Shown: positions 33,839 through 42,436 of the stretch, piece by piece
Layout: each line of letters opens with the position of its first letter
How positions within the stretch are numbered: position 1 is the first letter of the stretch
Origin: Verrucomicrobiaceae bacterium
GTDB taxonomy: Bacteria > Verrucomicrobiota > Verrucomicrobiia > Verrucomicrobiales > Verrucomicrobiaceae
Direction: 5' to 3'
Length of the DNA: 64,000 nt
Assembly: GCA_027484445.1 (NCBI GenBank)
Contig: JAIXSY010000044.1
Coordinates: 38,886 to 102,885, forward strand
The notes under the pieces: generated by a model
The model's input: only the letters and a program-made list of their open reading frames with translations
The model's database searches: none
What the model was told of the DNA's origin: nothing
Position numbers and translations under genes: made by a program

Positions 33839-34801
33839 ATGGCCTACTTTCACAGCATCACTGAATCGATCGGCAGAACGCCTCTGATACAGCTAAACCG
33901 AATCACGGCCGGAGTCCCGGCTCGCATTGCCATCAAAAGCGAATTCAAGAATCCGCTCGGCAGCGTCAAAGACCGCATCGGGCGTGCCATGATCGAGGCA
34001 GCGGAGAAGAGCGGAGCCCTCAAGCCAGGAGGGCATATCATCGAGCCCACCAGTGGCAACACCGGCATCGCCCTCGCTTTTGTCGCTGCTGCGAAGGGCT
34101 ACCCACTGACGCTTACCATGCCGGAAAGCATGAGCCAAGAGCGCCGCACCCTGCTCGCCCTGCTTGGAGCGAATCTAGTCTTGACCCCCGCCAAGGAGGG
34201 CATGAAGGGAGCCATTCGCAAAGCCGAGGAACTGCTGGCAGAAAACCCTGGAGCCTGGATGCCACAGCAGTTCGCCAATCCTGCCAACCCCCAGGTGCAT
34301 CGGGAAACGACCGCTGAAGAGATCTGGGAAGACACCGAGGGTCAGATCGATCTCTTCGTGGCTGCCGTTGGCACCGGCGGCACCATCACCGGTGTCAGCG
34401 AGGTGCTCAAGGGCCGCAAAGCCGAGCTGCAATCCATCGCCGTCGAGCCCAAGGACTCTCCCGTCATCACGCAGACTCTTCGCGGCGAACCTTTGGTTCC
34501 TGGCCCCCACAAGATCCAGGGCACAGGCGCAGGCTTTGTCCCCAAAAATCTCAACCTCAGCATCGTCGATGAAGTGATCCAGGTCTCCAACGAAGATGCC
34601 ATTCACACCGCACGCCGCCTTGCCGCTGAAGAAGGTCTGCTGGTCGGCATTTCCACCGGAGCCAATGTCTGGGCTGCTCTGCAAGTGGCATCTCGACCCG
34701 AAAACGCAGGCAAGCTTATCGTTACCATCGGCTGCAGCACGGGTGAGCGCTATCTCTCGACCGCCCTTGCTGAAGAGGCACGTGCCAAAGTCAGCGCCTA
34801 A
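33839..34801 (+). CDS. cysK: Cysteine synthase (O-acetylserine sulfhydrylase)
   Basis: 320 residues, full length for CysK. It uses PLP to convert O-acetylserine and sulfide into cysteine in the cytoplasm. Motifs: TPLIQLNRI, the PLP lysine in NPLGSVKDRIG (about residue 43), the substrate loop PTSGNTGIALA, the phosphate-binding GTGGTITGV and the C-terminal IGCSTGERYLS. It follows the YezD-like gene and the tiny ORF, and a TauE/SafE-type sulfite/sulfonate permease lies two genes downstream, which suggests a small sulfur unit. Confidence 0.95.
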   Translation: MAYFHSITESIGRTPLIQLNRITAGVPARIAIKSEFKNPLGSVKDRIGRAMIEAAEKSGALKPGGHIIEPTSGNTGIALAFVAAAKGYPLTLTMPESMSQERRTLLALLGANLVLTPAKEGMKGAIRKAEELLAENPGAWMPQQFANPANPQVHRETTAEEIWEDTEGQIDLFVAAVGTGGTITGVSEVLKGRKAELQSIAVEPKDSPVITQTLRGEPLVPGPHKIQGTGAGFVPKNLNLSIVDEVIQVSNEDAIHTARRLAAEEGLLVGISTGANVWAALQVASRPENAGKLIVTIGCSTGERYLSTALAEEARAKVSA

Positions 34802-34824
34802 ATCGTCCACACTTCTTGATCGCC

Positions 34825-35598
34825 ATGCTGCTTTCCCAGCTCCCTCAATCCCGCTTTTCCACGGAGGCGCAGCCCATCTCGGCTCGGCCCGCCTCACGCA
34901 TCTTGCTGGAAAGCCTGCCGCCTACCGAGGGCATCTACCTCCCGAAATTCGTCAGCAAACCTTTGCAAAAAGGCTATGGCTTCAAGTTCGGCATCTTCGC
35001 CGGCATTCATGGCGATGAAGAGGCAGGCATCCTCGCCACCAACGAACTCATTCGCTGGTCCGCAGAAAAGCCCGAAGAGCTCGGCGACTTCGAGATCCAC
35101 TTCTACCCCATCTGCAATCCCACCGGGCGCAATCTCGGCACACGCCACAATCGCAACAACCTCGATCTCAACCGTGAATTCTGGTATGGCTCCATTGAGC
35201 CCGAGGTGCTCTACCTCGAGTCCGAACTCCGCCGCGAACACTTCGATGGCATCATCTCCCTGCACTCCGACGATGACTCCGACGGCTGCTATGGCTTTGT
35301 CAGCGGTTCCCTGCTCAGCGAGCACCTGCTGAATCCCGCCCTGGAGGCTGCCAGCGCCCACCTTCCCCGGAACTCGCAGCACATCATCGATGGCTTCCTG
35401 GCCCAGCAGGGCATCATCAAGGAAGGCTACCTTGGCATCCTAAGCGCCCCACCTGAACAGGTCGTGAAGCCCCTGGAGATCGTCTTTGAGACACCTGGCC
35501 TCGCCCCCCTGCATCAGCAGGTCGCCGCAACTGTGGCCGCTGTGAAAAGCATGCTCGCCAGCTACCGACTGCTCCAGTCCTACGCGCCTAACCTTTGA
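34825..35598 (+). CDS. AstE/aspartoacylase-like zinc carboxypeptidase
   Basis: 257 residues from ATG 34825. FGIFAGIHGDEEAGI provides the zinc ligands (H-x-x-E) of the M14-related AstE/ASPA family. YPICNPTGRNLGTRHNRNN and DLNREFW carry the conserved Arg/Asn substrate-binding motif, and SLHSDDDSDGCYGF holds the third zinc His. The C-terminal LEIVFETPGLAPL contains the expected catalytic Glu. Members remove acyl or amino-acid groups from small substrates; the substrate here is unknown. It lies between cysK and the TauE/SafE permease, 23 bp after cysK. Confidence 0.85.
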   Translation: MLLSQLPQSRFSTEAQPISARPASRILLESLPPTEGIYLPKFVSKPLQKGYGFKFGIFAGIHGDEEAGILATNELIRWSAEKPEELGDFEIHFYPICNPTGRNLGTRHNRNNLDLNREFWYGSIEPEVLYLESELRREHFDGIISLHSDDDSDGCYGFVSGSLLSEHLLNPALEAASAHLPRNSQHIIDGFLAQQGIIKEGYLGILSAPPEQVVKPLEIVFETPGLAPLHQQVAATVAAVKSMLASYRLLQSYAPNL

Positions 35599-35608
35599 TT
35601 TCAGCCAA

Positions 35609-36349
35609 GTGAACGAAGACCTCCTCTTTTACATTGGCATTGGCTTCATCGCTCAGCTCGTCGATGGCGCTCTCGGCATGGCCTACGGTGTCACCGCCTC
35701 CAGTTTCCTCATCGGACTCGGGCTCCCGCCCGCCATCGTCAGCAGCACCGTACATGCGGCGGAATGCTTCACCACTGGGGCATCCGCCGTCTCTCACCAT
35801 GCCTTCGGGAACATCAACAAGAGCCTTTTCTTGAAGCTGCTCCTGCCAGGCATTCTAGGTGCCTTTGTCGGAGCCTACCTGCTCACCCAGATCTCCGGAG
35901 ATGCCATCAAGCCCTGGATCGCAGGCTACCTGCTGCTCATGGGCCTCATCCTCATCGTGAAGTCCGTGCGCTCCTTCCCTCCTCAATCCGTCACCACCCA
36001 CGTCAGGCCCCTCGCCTTCTTCGGTGCTTTTGTCGATGCCATTGGCGGAGGCGGCTGGGGCCCTATCGTCGGCTCCACCTTGCTCGCCCGGGGAAATCCT
36101 TTCCGTGAGACCGTTGGCAGCGTGAACGCTGTCGAGTTCTTCGTCACCTTCTCTGCTTCCCTTGGCTTTCTGCTCGGCATCGGTCTCGATCACTGGAGCA
36201 TCATCCTCAGCCTTGCCGCAGGGGGCGTCCTCGCCGCCCCCCTCGGGGCCTGGATCTGCCAACGCGTCCCCCACCGCCCCTTCCTGATCTTGGTCGGCCT
36301 TGTCGTCATTGGCCTCAGCCTGCGCACCTTGCTGAAGAGCTTCGCCTGA
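35609..36349 (+). CDS. TauE/SafE (TSUP) family permease
   Basis: 246 residues from GTG 35609; no ATG fits the hydrophobic start YIGIGFIAQLVDGALGMAYG, which is the signature of this family. The second repeat, FFGAFVDAIGGGGWGPIVGS, has the typical GGGWGP motif. About eight helices are present. TSUP proteins carry sulfite, sulfoacetate or related organosulfur anions. Proximity to cysK and the YezD-like gene points to sulfur, though substrate is not proven. It starts 10 bp after the AstE-like gene. Confidence 0.88.
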   Translation: MNEDLLFYIGIGFIAQLVDGALGMAYGVTASSFLIGLGLPPAIVSSTVHAAECFTTGASAVSHHAFGNINKSLFLKLLLPGILGAFVGAYLLTQISGDAIKPWIAGYLLLMGLILIVKSVRSFPPQSVTTHVRPLAFFGAFVDAIGGGGWGPIVGSTLLARGNPFRETVGSVNAVEFFVTFSASLGFLLGIGLDHWSIILSLAAGGVLAAPLGAWICQRVPHRPFLILVGLVVIGLSLRTLLKSFA

Positions 36350-36380
36350 GCCACCTCATGGCCAGCTCGCCTTCAGGCTT

Positions 36381-37352
36381 ATGATCGCCCTGCTCCTGCT
36401 CACCACTGCCACCGTTCTCGGGGTCTCTTTCCTCTGCTCCTTGACCGAGGCCGTGCTGCTCAGCCTGAACCCACTGGAACTCCAGGTTCAGGAAAAGCGC
36501 GGCATCGCCAAAGCCGGGCGATGGCTCTCGATGAAAAAACAGATCGAGCGGCCCATCTCTGCCATCCTCGTCTTCAACACTCTCGCCAACACCGGACTCG
36601 CCACCCTCGCCGGAGCCCAGTTCACCGCGGTCTATGGCGCCGACTGGCTCTGGGCCTTCTCCGCCTTCATGACCGTCGCCGTTCTCTTTGGCAGTGAGAT
36701 GGCACCGAAGATCATCGGCGTCCACCTCGCCAGCCAGCTCGCCCCACGCCTCATTGGTCCCCTCACCTGCATGCTGCACCTTTGCCATCCTATCGTCTGG
36801 GTCATGGTCAAATTTGCCGAGCGGCTAAAGCGCAGCTCCCAGGCCAACACCAGCCAGAGCGACCGCATCCTTGACATCATCACCCTCGTCGAAAGCGCAC
36901 GCGCCGAGCAGCTCCTGCACACCCAGGAAGAGATCATCATGATCCACGCCGCCACCCTCAGCGCACGCCGGGTCAAAAGCGCCATGGTGCCACGCGAAGC
37001 TGTGAAGGTCTTCGACCAGCGGCTCGACCTTGCCACCAATGTCCGCCAGCAAGGTCACAAACTCCACCGCAGCTACCCCGTCAGCCCCACAGGCGACCTT
37101 CAGCACGTCAGCGGCTACATCCGCGTGCGAGAGCTCTTCGTGCAAAACCTCATCGAGCCCCACGGCCAGGCTTGGCAAAGCCTCATCCGCCCTGCCCTGC
37201 ACATCAGCGGCACTGCTTCACTCACGCAGCTGCTCGCCCTCTTCCTGGAAAAGCACGAAGTCGCCGCCCTCGTCGATGCCCCCGACGGAACCCTGCTCGG
37301 CTGGATCACGCTCGACGACGTCATGAAAGTGCTCATGGGTGCCCGCGTTTGA
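36381..37352 (+). CDS. CNNM/DUF21 membrane protein with CBS-type region
   Basis: 323 residues. The first ~180 residues form a DUF21/CNNM transmembrane domain (VLGVSFLCSLTEAVLLSLNP, FNTLANTGLATLAGAQF, VLFGSEMAPKIIG). The C-terminal region has AAT-LSARRVKSAMVPREAV and a final WITLDDVMKVLMG, the hallmarks of CBS pairs in this family. The C-terminal CorC_HlyC domain of longer homologues is absent. Likely role: magnesium/cobalt efflux or regulation of ion transport in the inner membrane. It follows the TauE/SafE gene by 31 bp and has no obvious functional link to it. Confidence 0.87.
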   Translation: MIALLLLTTATVLGVSFLCSLTEAVLLSLNPLELQVQEKRGIAKAGRWLSMKKQIERPISAILVFNTLANTGLATLAGAQFTAVYGADWLWAFSAFMTVAVLFGSEMAPKIIGVHLASQLAPRLIGPLTCMLHLCHPIVWVMVKFAERLKRSSQANTSQSDRILDIITLVESARAEQLLHTQEEIIMIHAATLSARRVKSAMVPREAVKVFDQRLDLATNVRQQGHKLHRSYPVSPTGDLQHVSGYIRVRELFVQNLIEPHGQAWQSLIRPALHISGTASLTQLLALFLEKHEVAALVDAPDGTLLGWITLDDVMKVLMGARV

Positions 37353-37595
37353 GCCAGCCCCTGAGCGGCAACACAGGTCATGCTCCTGAGCCGCGAAAGC
37401 ATCACCATCGGCACCAACTCACGCCCCTGCCCCGCTTGCCGCCAAACTTCCTCTTCGTCATCCTTCACCCACGAAGCCTCATCACCTACCTGCGCACCTA
37501 ACGACGATTCAGCCAAAGAAATTCATGCCCTCAGCTCACCAGCACACTCATCAAACGAAATCTGCTGAAAAGCTGCCCATGGCGCGATGACGCGG

Positions 37596-38693
37596 TCAGA
37601 CACCTAGCGCCCTGAGTTTGGCCAATGAAGCCGAGTTCGCCTCAAAGACTCCATGCTCAGTGATGAGCGCGGTGACAAGATGCGCGGGCGTGACATCAAA
37701 GCCATCATTGCGAGCCTGAGTGCCCGCCGCTGTGATCAGCACTTCCTCACGCAGGCCTTCCGCATTCAATCCGGGCATATGGGTGACTTCGCGAGCGCTG
37801 CGTTGCTCGATGGGGATGTCGTGGATGCCATCGGTGATGTTCCAGTCGATGGTGCTCACCGGCAGGGCGACGTAAAAGGGCACGTCATGAGCTTTGGCGG
37901 CGAGTGCTTTGAGATAGGTGCCGATCTTGTTCGCCACATCCCCCTGCGCAGTGACACGGTCCGCACCGACGATGACCAAATCCACTAGCCCACGCTGAAG
38001 CAGATGCCCAGCATTGTTGTCCACGATCAGGGTGTGCGGCACGCCGTGCTCACGCAATTCCCACACGGTGAGGGAGGCCCCCTGCCCGCGTGGCCGCGTC
38101 TCGCTAACCCACACGTGGACCTTCATGCCCGCATCATGCGCCTGGTAGATGGGTGAAATGGCCGTGCCCCAGTCCACGCAGGCGATCCAGCCCGCGTTGC
38201 AATGCGTCATGACATTCAGCGGCGCGGTGGGATCGGCCTTCTTTGCCTGAATGGCCTTGAATAACTCCAGCGCATGTTGGCCGATGGCATGGTTGGTTTG
38301 CACATCTTCATCGCAGATGCTCAAAGCCTCGCTCCAGGCCGCGTCGGCCCGTTTTTCGACGGAGAGTGGCAGAACCACGCGCTTCACGCGATCCAGCGCC
38401 CAGCGCAGATTCACCGCCGTGGGCCGAGTGGCATGCAGAGTCTCGTAAGCCTGCTGCATAGCCGCGTCAGACGCGTCATCTCGCAGTGCAAAGAACAGCC
38501 CAAATGCCGCTGTCGCCCCGATCAGCGGCGCACCACGCACTCGCATGACCGCAATGGCCTCCGCCACATCCTGCATCGTCTCCAGTTCCCGCCACTCGAC
38601 TAGGTGCGGCAGGAAGGTCTGATCGACAATGCGTGCGATGCGCCGACTATGGTCGGCTTCGATGGAGCGGTGCGGCTGGCCGTGGATGTTCAT
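37596..38693 (-). CDS. mtnA: Methylthioribose-1-phosphate isomerase
   Basis: 365 residues, full length for MtnA of the eIF2B-like family. It isomerises 5-methylthioribose-1-phosphate to the ribulose form in methionine salvage. Motifs: AVMRVRGAPLIGATAAFG near the N-terminus, VMTHCNAGWIA with the catalytic Cys (about residue 164), VIVGADRVTAQGDVANKIGT with the catalytic Asp, and YVALPVSTIDW near the C-terminus. mtnC, mtnD and mtnB lie upstream on the same strand, separated by about 3.7 kb of accessory DNA. Confidence 0.94.
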   Translation of the reverse strand: MNIHGQPHRSIEADHSRRIARIVDQTFLPHLVEWRELETMQDVAEAIAVMRVRGAPLIGATAAFGLFFALRDDASDAAMQQAYETLHATRPTAVNLRWALDRVKRVVLPLSVEKRADAAWSEALSICDEDVQTNHAIGQHALELFKAIQAKKADPTAPLNVMTHCNAGWIACVDWGTAISPIYQAHDAGMKVHVWVSETRPRGQGASLTVWELREHGVPHTLIVDNNAGHLLQRGLVDLVIVGADRVTAQGDVANKIGTYLKALAAKAHDVPFYVALPVSTIDWNITDGIHDIPIEQRSAREVTHMPGLNAEGLREEVLITAAGTQARNDGFDVTPAHLVTALITEHGVFEANSASLAKLRALGV

Positions 38694-38846
38694 GCGTGCG
38701 TGATGTGAATGTTTTGGCAGAAGGACGCCAGCATGAAGTTTAGCCGAAGGGTCGTGAAGGTGATGCCTTCCTCCGTGACAGAGTTGTAAACATTCCCATT
38801 TCTATTCTCGACAAACGGAGCCCAAATAATCAAAATCCGCAGCGCT

Positions 38847-39613
38847 ATGCCTAATCGCCGACTGCCGAACACCATCAGTTCCGTCATCCGCACTCTCACC
38901 ACAGCGCGTGATGCTTAGAAGCAATTTCCCAATGATCGTCTCATCACCGCCCCCCATTGGGCAAAGCTGGACGACTCGAAGGCGGACAGCTTCCTCAACA
39001 AGCTCATCAAGGAGGCCGGGGATGTGCCGAATGCCCTCGCCGCGCAGGCACCGCTTACGGAGGCCTTGAGCCAGACCATCGCCAAGCTCACGCTGCACGT
39101 CAGCCACTTCCATCAGGTGTATGACCTCGGCGTCGCACGTGGCATCTTCACCGCCGGAGGCCGCGCCTTCTATGATCGCGATGTCAATGCCACCTCGCTG
39201 CCTGATCTGACCACCATCGGCAACGTCATCGACGCTGCTGCCAAGATCGCCACTGGTGAAGCCGCCCGCCGAGCCGCCGAAGGCAGCAAGCACATTCCCA
39301 TGGCCCTACCCAGCGCTGCGGAAGTCGCCACTGTCCACGACGATGCCGTGGCGAAACGCGCCGCCAGCGAAGCCGCCAAGCACAACACCGACACCCAGCA
39401 AGGCGAACTCGCCGCCCTCTACCCCGAGGCCCAAAAGCTCGCCGTGACCTCATCAACACTATTGAGTTCAATCTCGGTGAACGGGAGGATTTGGATGATG
39501 CCGGCAGAAGGCGCATCGCCCGGGCTTGGGGCGTGGTTTATGTGAATGAGGATGGGACGGCTGCAGCTGAAGGGCCTGTGCCATCGCCCTCTCCGACTGT
39601 GCCAAATGGATAG
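38847..39613 (+). pseudogene. Decayed gene of unknown function
   Basis: From ATG 38847 (MPNRRLPNTISSVIRTLTTA) the frame is interrupted by TAG at 38916-38918 and then continues as KQFPNDRLITAPHWAKLDD through an Ala-rich, mostly helical protein. Near 39447 the frame must shift by one base, after which RDLINTIEFNLGERED and GVVYVNEDGTAAAEG read on to TAG at 39611. Both halves look like true coding sequence, so this is one gene with a nonsense codon and a frameshift, or two sequencing errors. The C-terminal GVVYVNEDGT-like end is reminiscent of uncharacterised Verrucomicrobia proteins; no function can be given. It lies at the left edge of the accessory island. Confidence 0.6.
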
Positions 39614-39639
39614 TTCCAGTTACTCCACCCAACCACATC

Positions 39640-40476
39640 GTGCCAAGTATCGAATACAGCTTGTTCCGAGCTAATTTTATCAAGCCGGTCCAGCAGTCTT
39701 TTCTGCACGACAATTTAACTTCGAGAGAGGTGTTTATTCGCGCCATAAACGACCGTCCTTTGGCAGAACTGCGCAAAGGTTACACTTGGCACATTGGGAA
39801 CTTTGACACGTTTACCGACAGCGCTGGTTACTTTGCGATTGGTAGAACCACGAAGGCCACCATCAAGAAATTTGATGAAAAGACCGGAAACTTTCTTGAA
39901 GAGGAATTGTCAACCAGCCTCTACACGCACTGCGTCTATGACGCCTCAATCGGTTTTGTTGGCATAGCTAGGAAGAATAGTCTGGCCGGAACTGCAAAGG
40001 GCATAGCTTCGATGCTGGAAAGGCTATTCTCCCACACTAACACGGTACTACAAAATGAGATAACTGTTGAAATAGCACCGATTCCTGATCCCGATGGATT
40101 TTTGAAAGCCCTAACAAACGCCCACCGAGTTACAAAATTCTCTGCCACATTTCGTGGTCCAAACCCTTTCGACGCGGACGAACATTTTCAGCGCCCATTG
40201 GCCTTTCTCTGCTCAAAGGCACAGGCCGCAAAGGGAAAGGCTCAAGTCCAAGGCGAAGACCTGAACCGCGACGTTTTGAAGGGCATTGCCCGCAGCACCG
40301 CTGCAACAGGTAATGAAGCCTCAGCGATGATTGTGACGCTCAAAGGGCACAAAGCCCACAGAGTGAACTTGAGTGGTGACCCGATTAAAAGACGCTATGA
40401 CGAGATGGATCACGATCCCAAACAGGTGCTTGAGGACTTGATAAACTTATACAAGAAGGTGCGCACGAATGAATGA
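39640..40476 (+). CDS. Hypothetical protein coupled to FRG gene
   Basis: 278 residues from GTG 39640 (MPSIEYSLFRANFIKPV). No membrane segment or signal is seen; secondary structure looks mixed alpha/beta with a Lys-rich C-terminus. I do not recognise the family. Composition is clearly AT-richer than the flanking methionine genes, which suggests recent acquisition. Its stop overlaps the next gene by 8 bp, so it was translated with the FRG-domain protein and they probably act together, perhaps in defence or as a toxin with its partner. That role is inferred only from FRG-domain context. Confidence 0.65.
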   Translation: MPSIEYSLFRANFIKPVQQSFLHDNLTSREVFIRAINDRPLAELRKGYTWHIGNFDTFTDSAGYFAIGRTTKATIKKFDEKTGNFLEEELSTSLYTHCVYDASIGFVGIARKNSLAGTAKGIASMLERLFSHTNTVLQNEITVEIAPIPDPDGFLKALTNAHRVTKFSATFRGPNPFDADEHFQRPLAFLCSKAQAAKGKAQVQGEDLNRDVLKGIARSTAATGNEASAMIVTLKGHKAHRVNLSGDPIKRRYDEMDHDPKQVLEDLINLYKKVRTNE

Positions 40477-41269
40477 AGTCATTGTTGACGATCCAGAGGA
40501 TTTGCTAAAGCAGCTCAACAACCTCCCGAATAACTTCATATTCCGGGGGCATGCTAATGCAGCATGGAGATTGGAGTCGTCTCTTGAGCGTCTTATCGGT
40601 GCCGGGTGGTCAGCAGTAGCTGCTGAGAAATTTGAGGATCGCTCATTCGATGAGTTCAGATCGAAATTTCACCTCTATGACGGAGAGAATCTCAAGCCGA
40701 ACTCGAAATTCGCCTGACTCGCACTGATGCAGCACTATGGGATACCGACGCGCCTGTTGGACTTCACCTCGAGTCCATATATCGCGCTATACTTCGCTCT
40801 CGAGGCATACGACACAAATTTGCGGCCTGATTTTGCAGTCATCGCCTTGGACTACTCAGCGATAATGGAACAGTCTATCGCTTGGATTGGCTCCAAAGAC
40901 AGGGAGTTCAGAGAAACACGGGGATCGGTGCATGCTAAGCGAGACAAAGTCTTCGACGAGACAGTTGACCGATTGTCATACGACATTGCATGGATCGGTG
41001 AACCCGCAGAATTAAACGTCCGAGTTGATCGACAAGCTGGAACCTTCCTTGTGTCGGGTAATCGTGGCAAAAAGATCGAGGAGGCATTGGCCGCGCCCAT
41101 CTACGATTCCATCCAAATGACTAAGTTCACCATCAAAGCATCCCTTTATGAGTCGGTGTTTGTGTTGCTGAGAAAAATGAACATCAATAGCAAGAGTCTA
41201 TATGGAGATTTGAATGGCCTCGCCAAAGCCATTCGAATGGAGATGCAGATGTATGCCATGCCTCGCTGA
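40469..41269 (+). pseudogene. FRG-domain protein interrupted by in-frame TGA
   Basis: The first part (ATG 40469) has the FRG hallmark NNFIFRGHANAAWRLESSLE. After NSKFA comes TGA at 40715-40717, then LALMQHYGIPTRLLDFTSSP and YIALYFALEAY, the second conserved block, in the same frame to 41269 (266 codons in all, with the stop at the 83rd). In FRG proteins this junction normally reads W-L-A-x-x-Q-H-Y-G, so the TGA stands where TGG (Trp) is expected: a single-base nonsense change, readthrough, or a sequencing error. FRG proteins are widespread in mobile and defence loci but poorly characterised. An AT-rich unit with the upstream gene. Confidence 0.75.
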
Positions 41270-41288
41270 ATGGTGAGGTAACGAATGT

Positions 41289-41357
41289 CGCGGCAGCGTC
41301 CCGGAGTGCGGTGGCAGAGATGCGAGGGCAAGGCCCTTGCATCGGCGACACCGCTTT
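41289..41357 (+). repeat. REP-like hairpin element 1
   Basis: Begins CGCGGCAGCGTCCCGGAGTG, then GCGGTG, an inner hairpin GATGCGAGGGC-AAG-GCCCTTGCATC and CACCGC closing the outer stem. Same head and stem order as the element at 42127, on the same strand, with different inner-stem bases. Confidence 0.75.
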
Positions 41358-41454
41358 CGTGGGGCCGGGGGTGATGCGGGCCGGGAGATGAGCGCCGGAG
41401 GTATGTGGGTGTAGAGAGAGGCTTTGCGTGACTTGGTGATCGGGGGCTTCGGCG

Positions 41455-41500
41455 CAGCGGTGTGGCGCTTCGCTTCCCACCGCACTCCGGGACGCTTCGC
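41455..41500 (-). repeat. REP-like hairpin element 2 (inverted, short inner stem)
   Basis: On the minus strand it reads CGTCCCGGAGTGCGGTGG, then a short inner stem and CACCGC-type closing bases. It faces element 1, giving a BIME-like pair upstream of the RAYT gene. Confidence 0.65.
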
Positions 41501-41551
41501 GACTTTCGATAGCGCTTGCAGAGAACGAAGCGGTTTTCTAGCATCGGGTCC

Positions 41552-42112
41552 ATGTCGGACTCAACAGATCGTCTTTCGTGGCCTCATGCGCCGGTGCATC
41601 GGTTGACGGAGCATGGCATCTACTTCGTCACGGCGGCGACGCTGCATCATGCGCATCATTTTCGCTCGAAGGCTCGGCTGGAGGTGCTGCATCGGGGGCT
41701 GTTGGCAATGTGTTCGCAGTATGAATGGCGGCTGGAGGCGTGGGCGGTGTTTTCGAATCACTACCACTTCGTGGCGGAGTCGCCGGGCACGGCGGAAAGC
41801 CTGCCGGTGATGCTGGGCACGCTGCATGAGAAGCTAGCGAAGTGGGTGAACAAGCTGGATGCCGCGCCGGGTCGACAGGTGTGGCACAACTACTGGGAGA
41901 CGAAGCTGGAGGAGCAGCCGACGTATTTCGCGCGGCTGAACTACACGCACCAAAACGCGGTGCGGCATGGCCTGGTGAAGGTGGCGAAGGATTACCCCTG
42001 GTGCTCGGCTGCGTGGTTCGAGCAGCACACAAGCTCCGCGATGGTGAAGAGCATCTACCGCTTCAAGACGGACAAGATCGCCGACGAGTATGACGTGGAT
42101 GCGGATTGGTGA
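41552..42112 (+). CDS. REP-associated tyrosine transposase (RAYT, Y1/IS200-like)
   Basis: 186 residues from ATG 41552. Features of the Y1/HUH family: LTEHGIYFVTAATLHHAHHF at the start, the metal-binding HUH motif in FSNHYHFVAES (about residues 71-81) and the catalytic-Tyr region YFARLNYTHQNAVRHGLVK. The C-terminal YPWCSAAWFEQH is typical of RAYTs. These single-domain proteins nick single-stranded DNA at REP hairpins. Four REP-like elements, paired on both sides (41289, 41455, 42127, 42306), flank the gene, as in classic RAYT loci. The gene is intact, so the elements may still be mobilised. Confidence 0.9.
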   Translation: MSDSTDRLSWPHAPVHRLTEHGIYFVTAATLHHAHHFRSKARLEVLHRGLLAMCSQYEWRLEAWAVFSNHYHFVAESPGTAESLPVMLGTLHEKLAKWVNKLDAAPGRQVWHNYWETKLEEQPTYFARLNYTHQNAVRHGLVKVAKDYPWCSAAWFEQHTSSAMVKSIYRFKTDKIADEYDVDADW

Positions 42113-42126
42113 GGGGCGATGAAAAG

Positions 42127-42193
42127 CGCGGCAGCGTCCCGGAGTGCGGTGGCAAAGAGACAAGGGCAAGGCCCTTGTCTCGACGACACCGCT
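42127..42193 (+). repeat. REP-like hairpin element 3
   Basis: Head CGCGGCAGCGTCCCGGAGTG, as in element 1; inner stem AGACAAGGGC-AAG-GCCCTTGTCT is perfect and differs from element 1 by compensatory changes; outer stem GCGGTG/CACCGC is the same. Confidence 0.8.
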
Positions 42194-42305
42194 CTGGTCG
42201 GAGCGGATGATAATCGAATGACGATAGAATCCTGTGAGTGGAAGGGGTGTGGTTTTGTGCCTCCATCGGTGGATTTGAGGTCTGCGGCGTTGTTTGGCCT
42301 GACGA

Positions 42306-42352
42306 GAGCGGTGTCGCCGATGCCGGGTGGCCCCGGCATCTCTGCCACCGCA
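42306..42352 (-). repeat. REP-like hairpin element 4 (inverted)
   Basis: On the minus strand: GCGGTGGCAGA, inner stem GATGCCGGGG-CCA-CCCGGCATC, then CGGCGACACCGC. Inner-stem bases again differ but pair. The CCGGGACGC head appears about 60 bp further on (42413-42429), so this copy seems to carry an insertion. It ends just before mtnC. Confidence 0.75.
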
Positions 42353-42436
42353 TTGCTTCGCTGCGCTCACCCTTCGGGCAGCCTACGGCTGGCTATCTCC
42401 GCTTCGCTACGGTTCCGGGACGCTTCGCGAGGTTCG

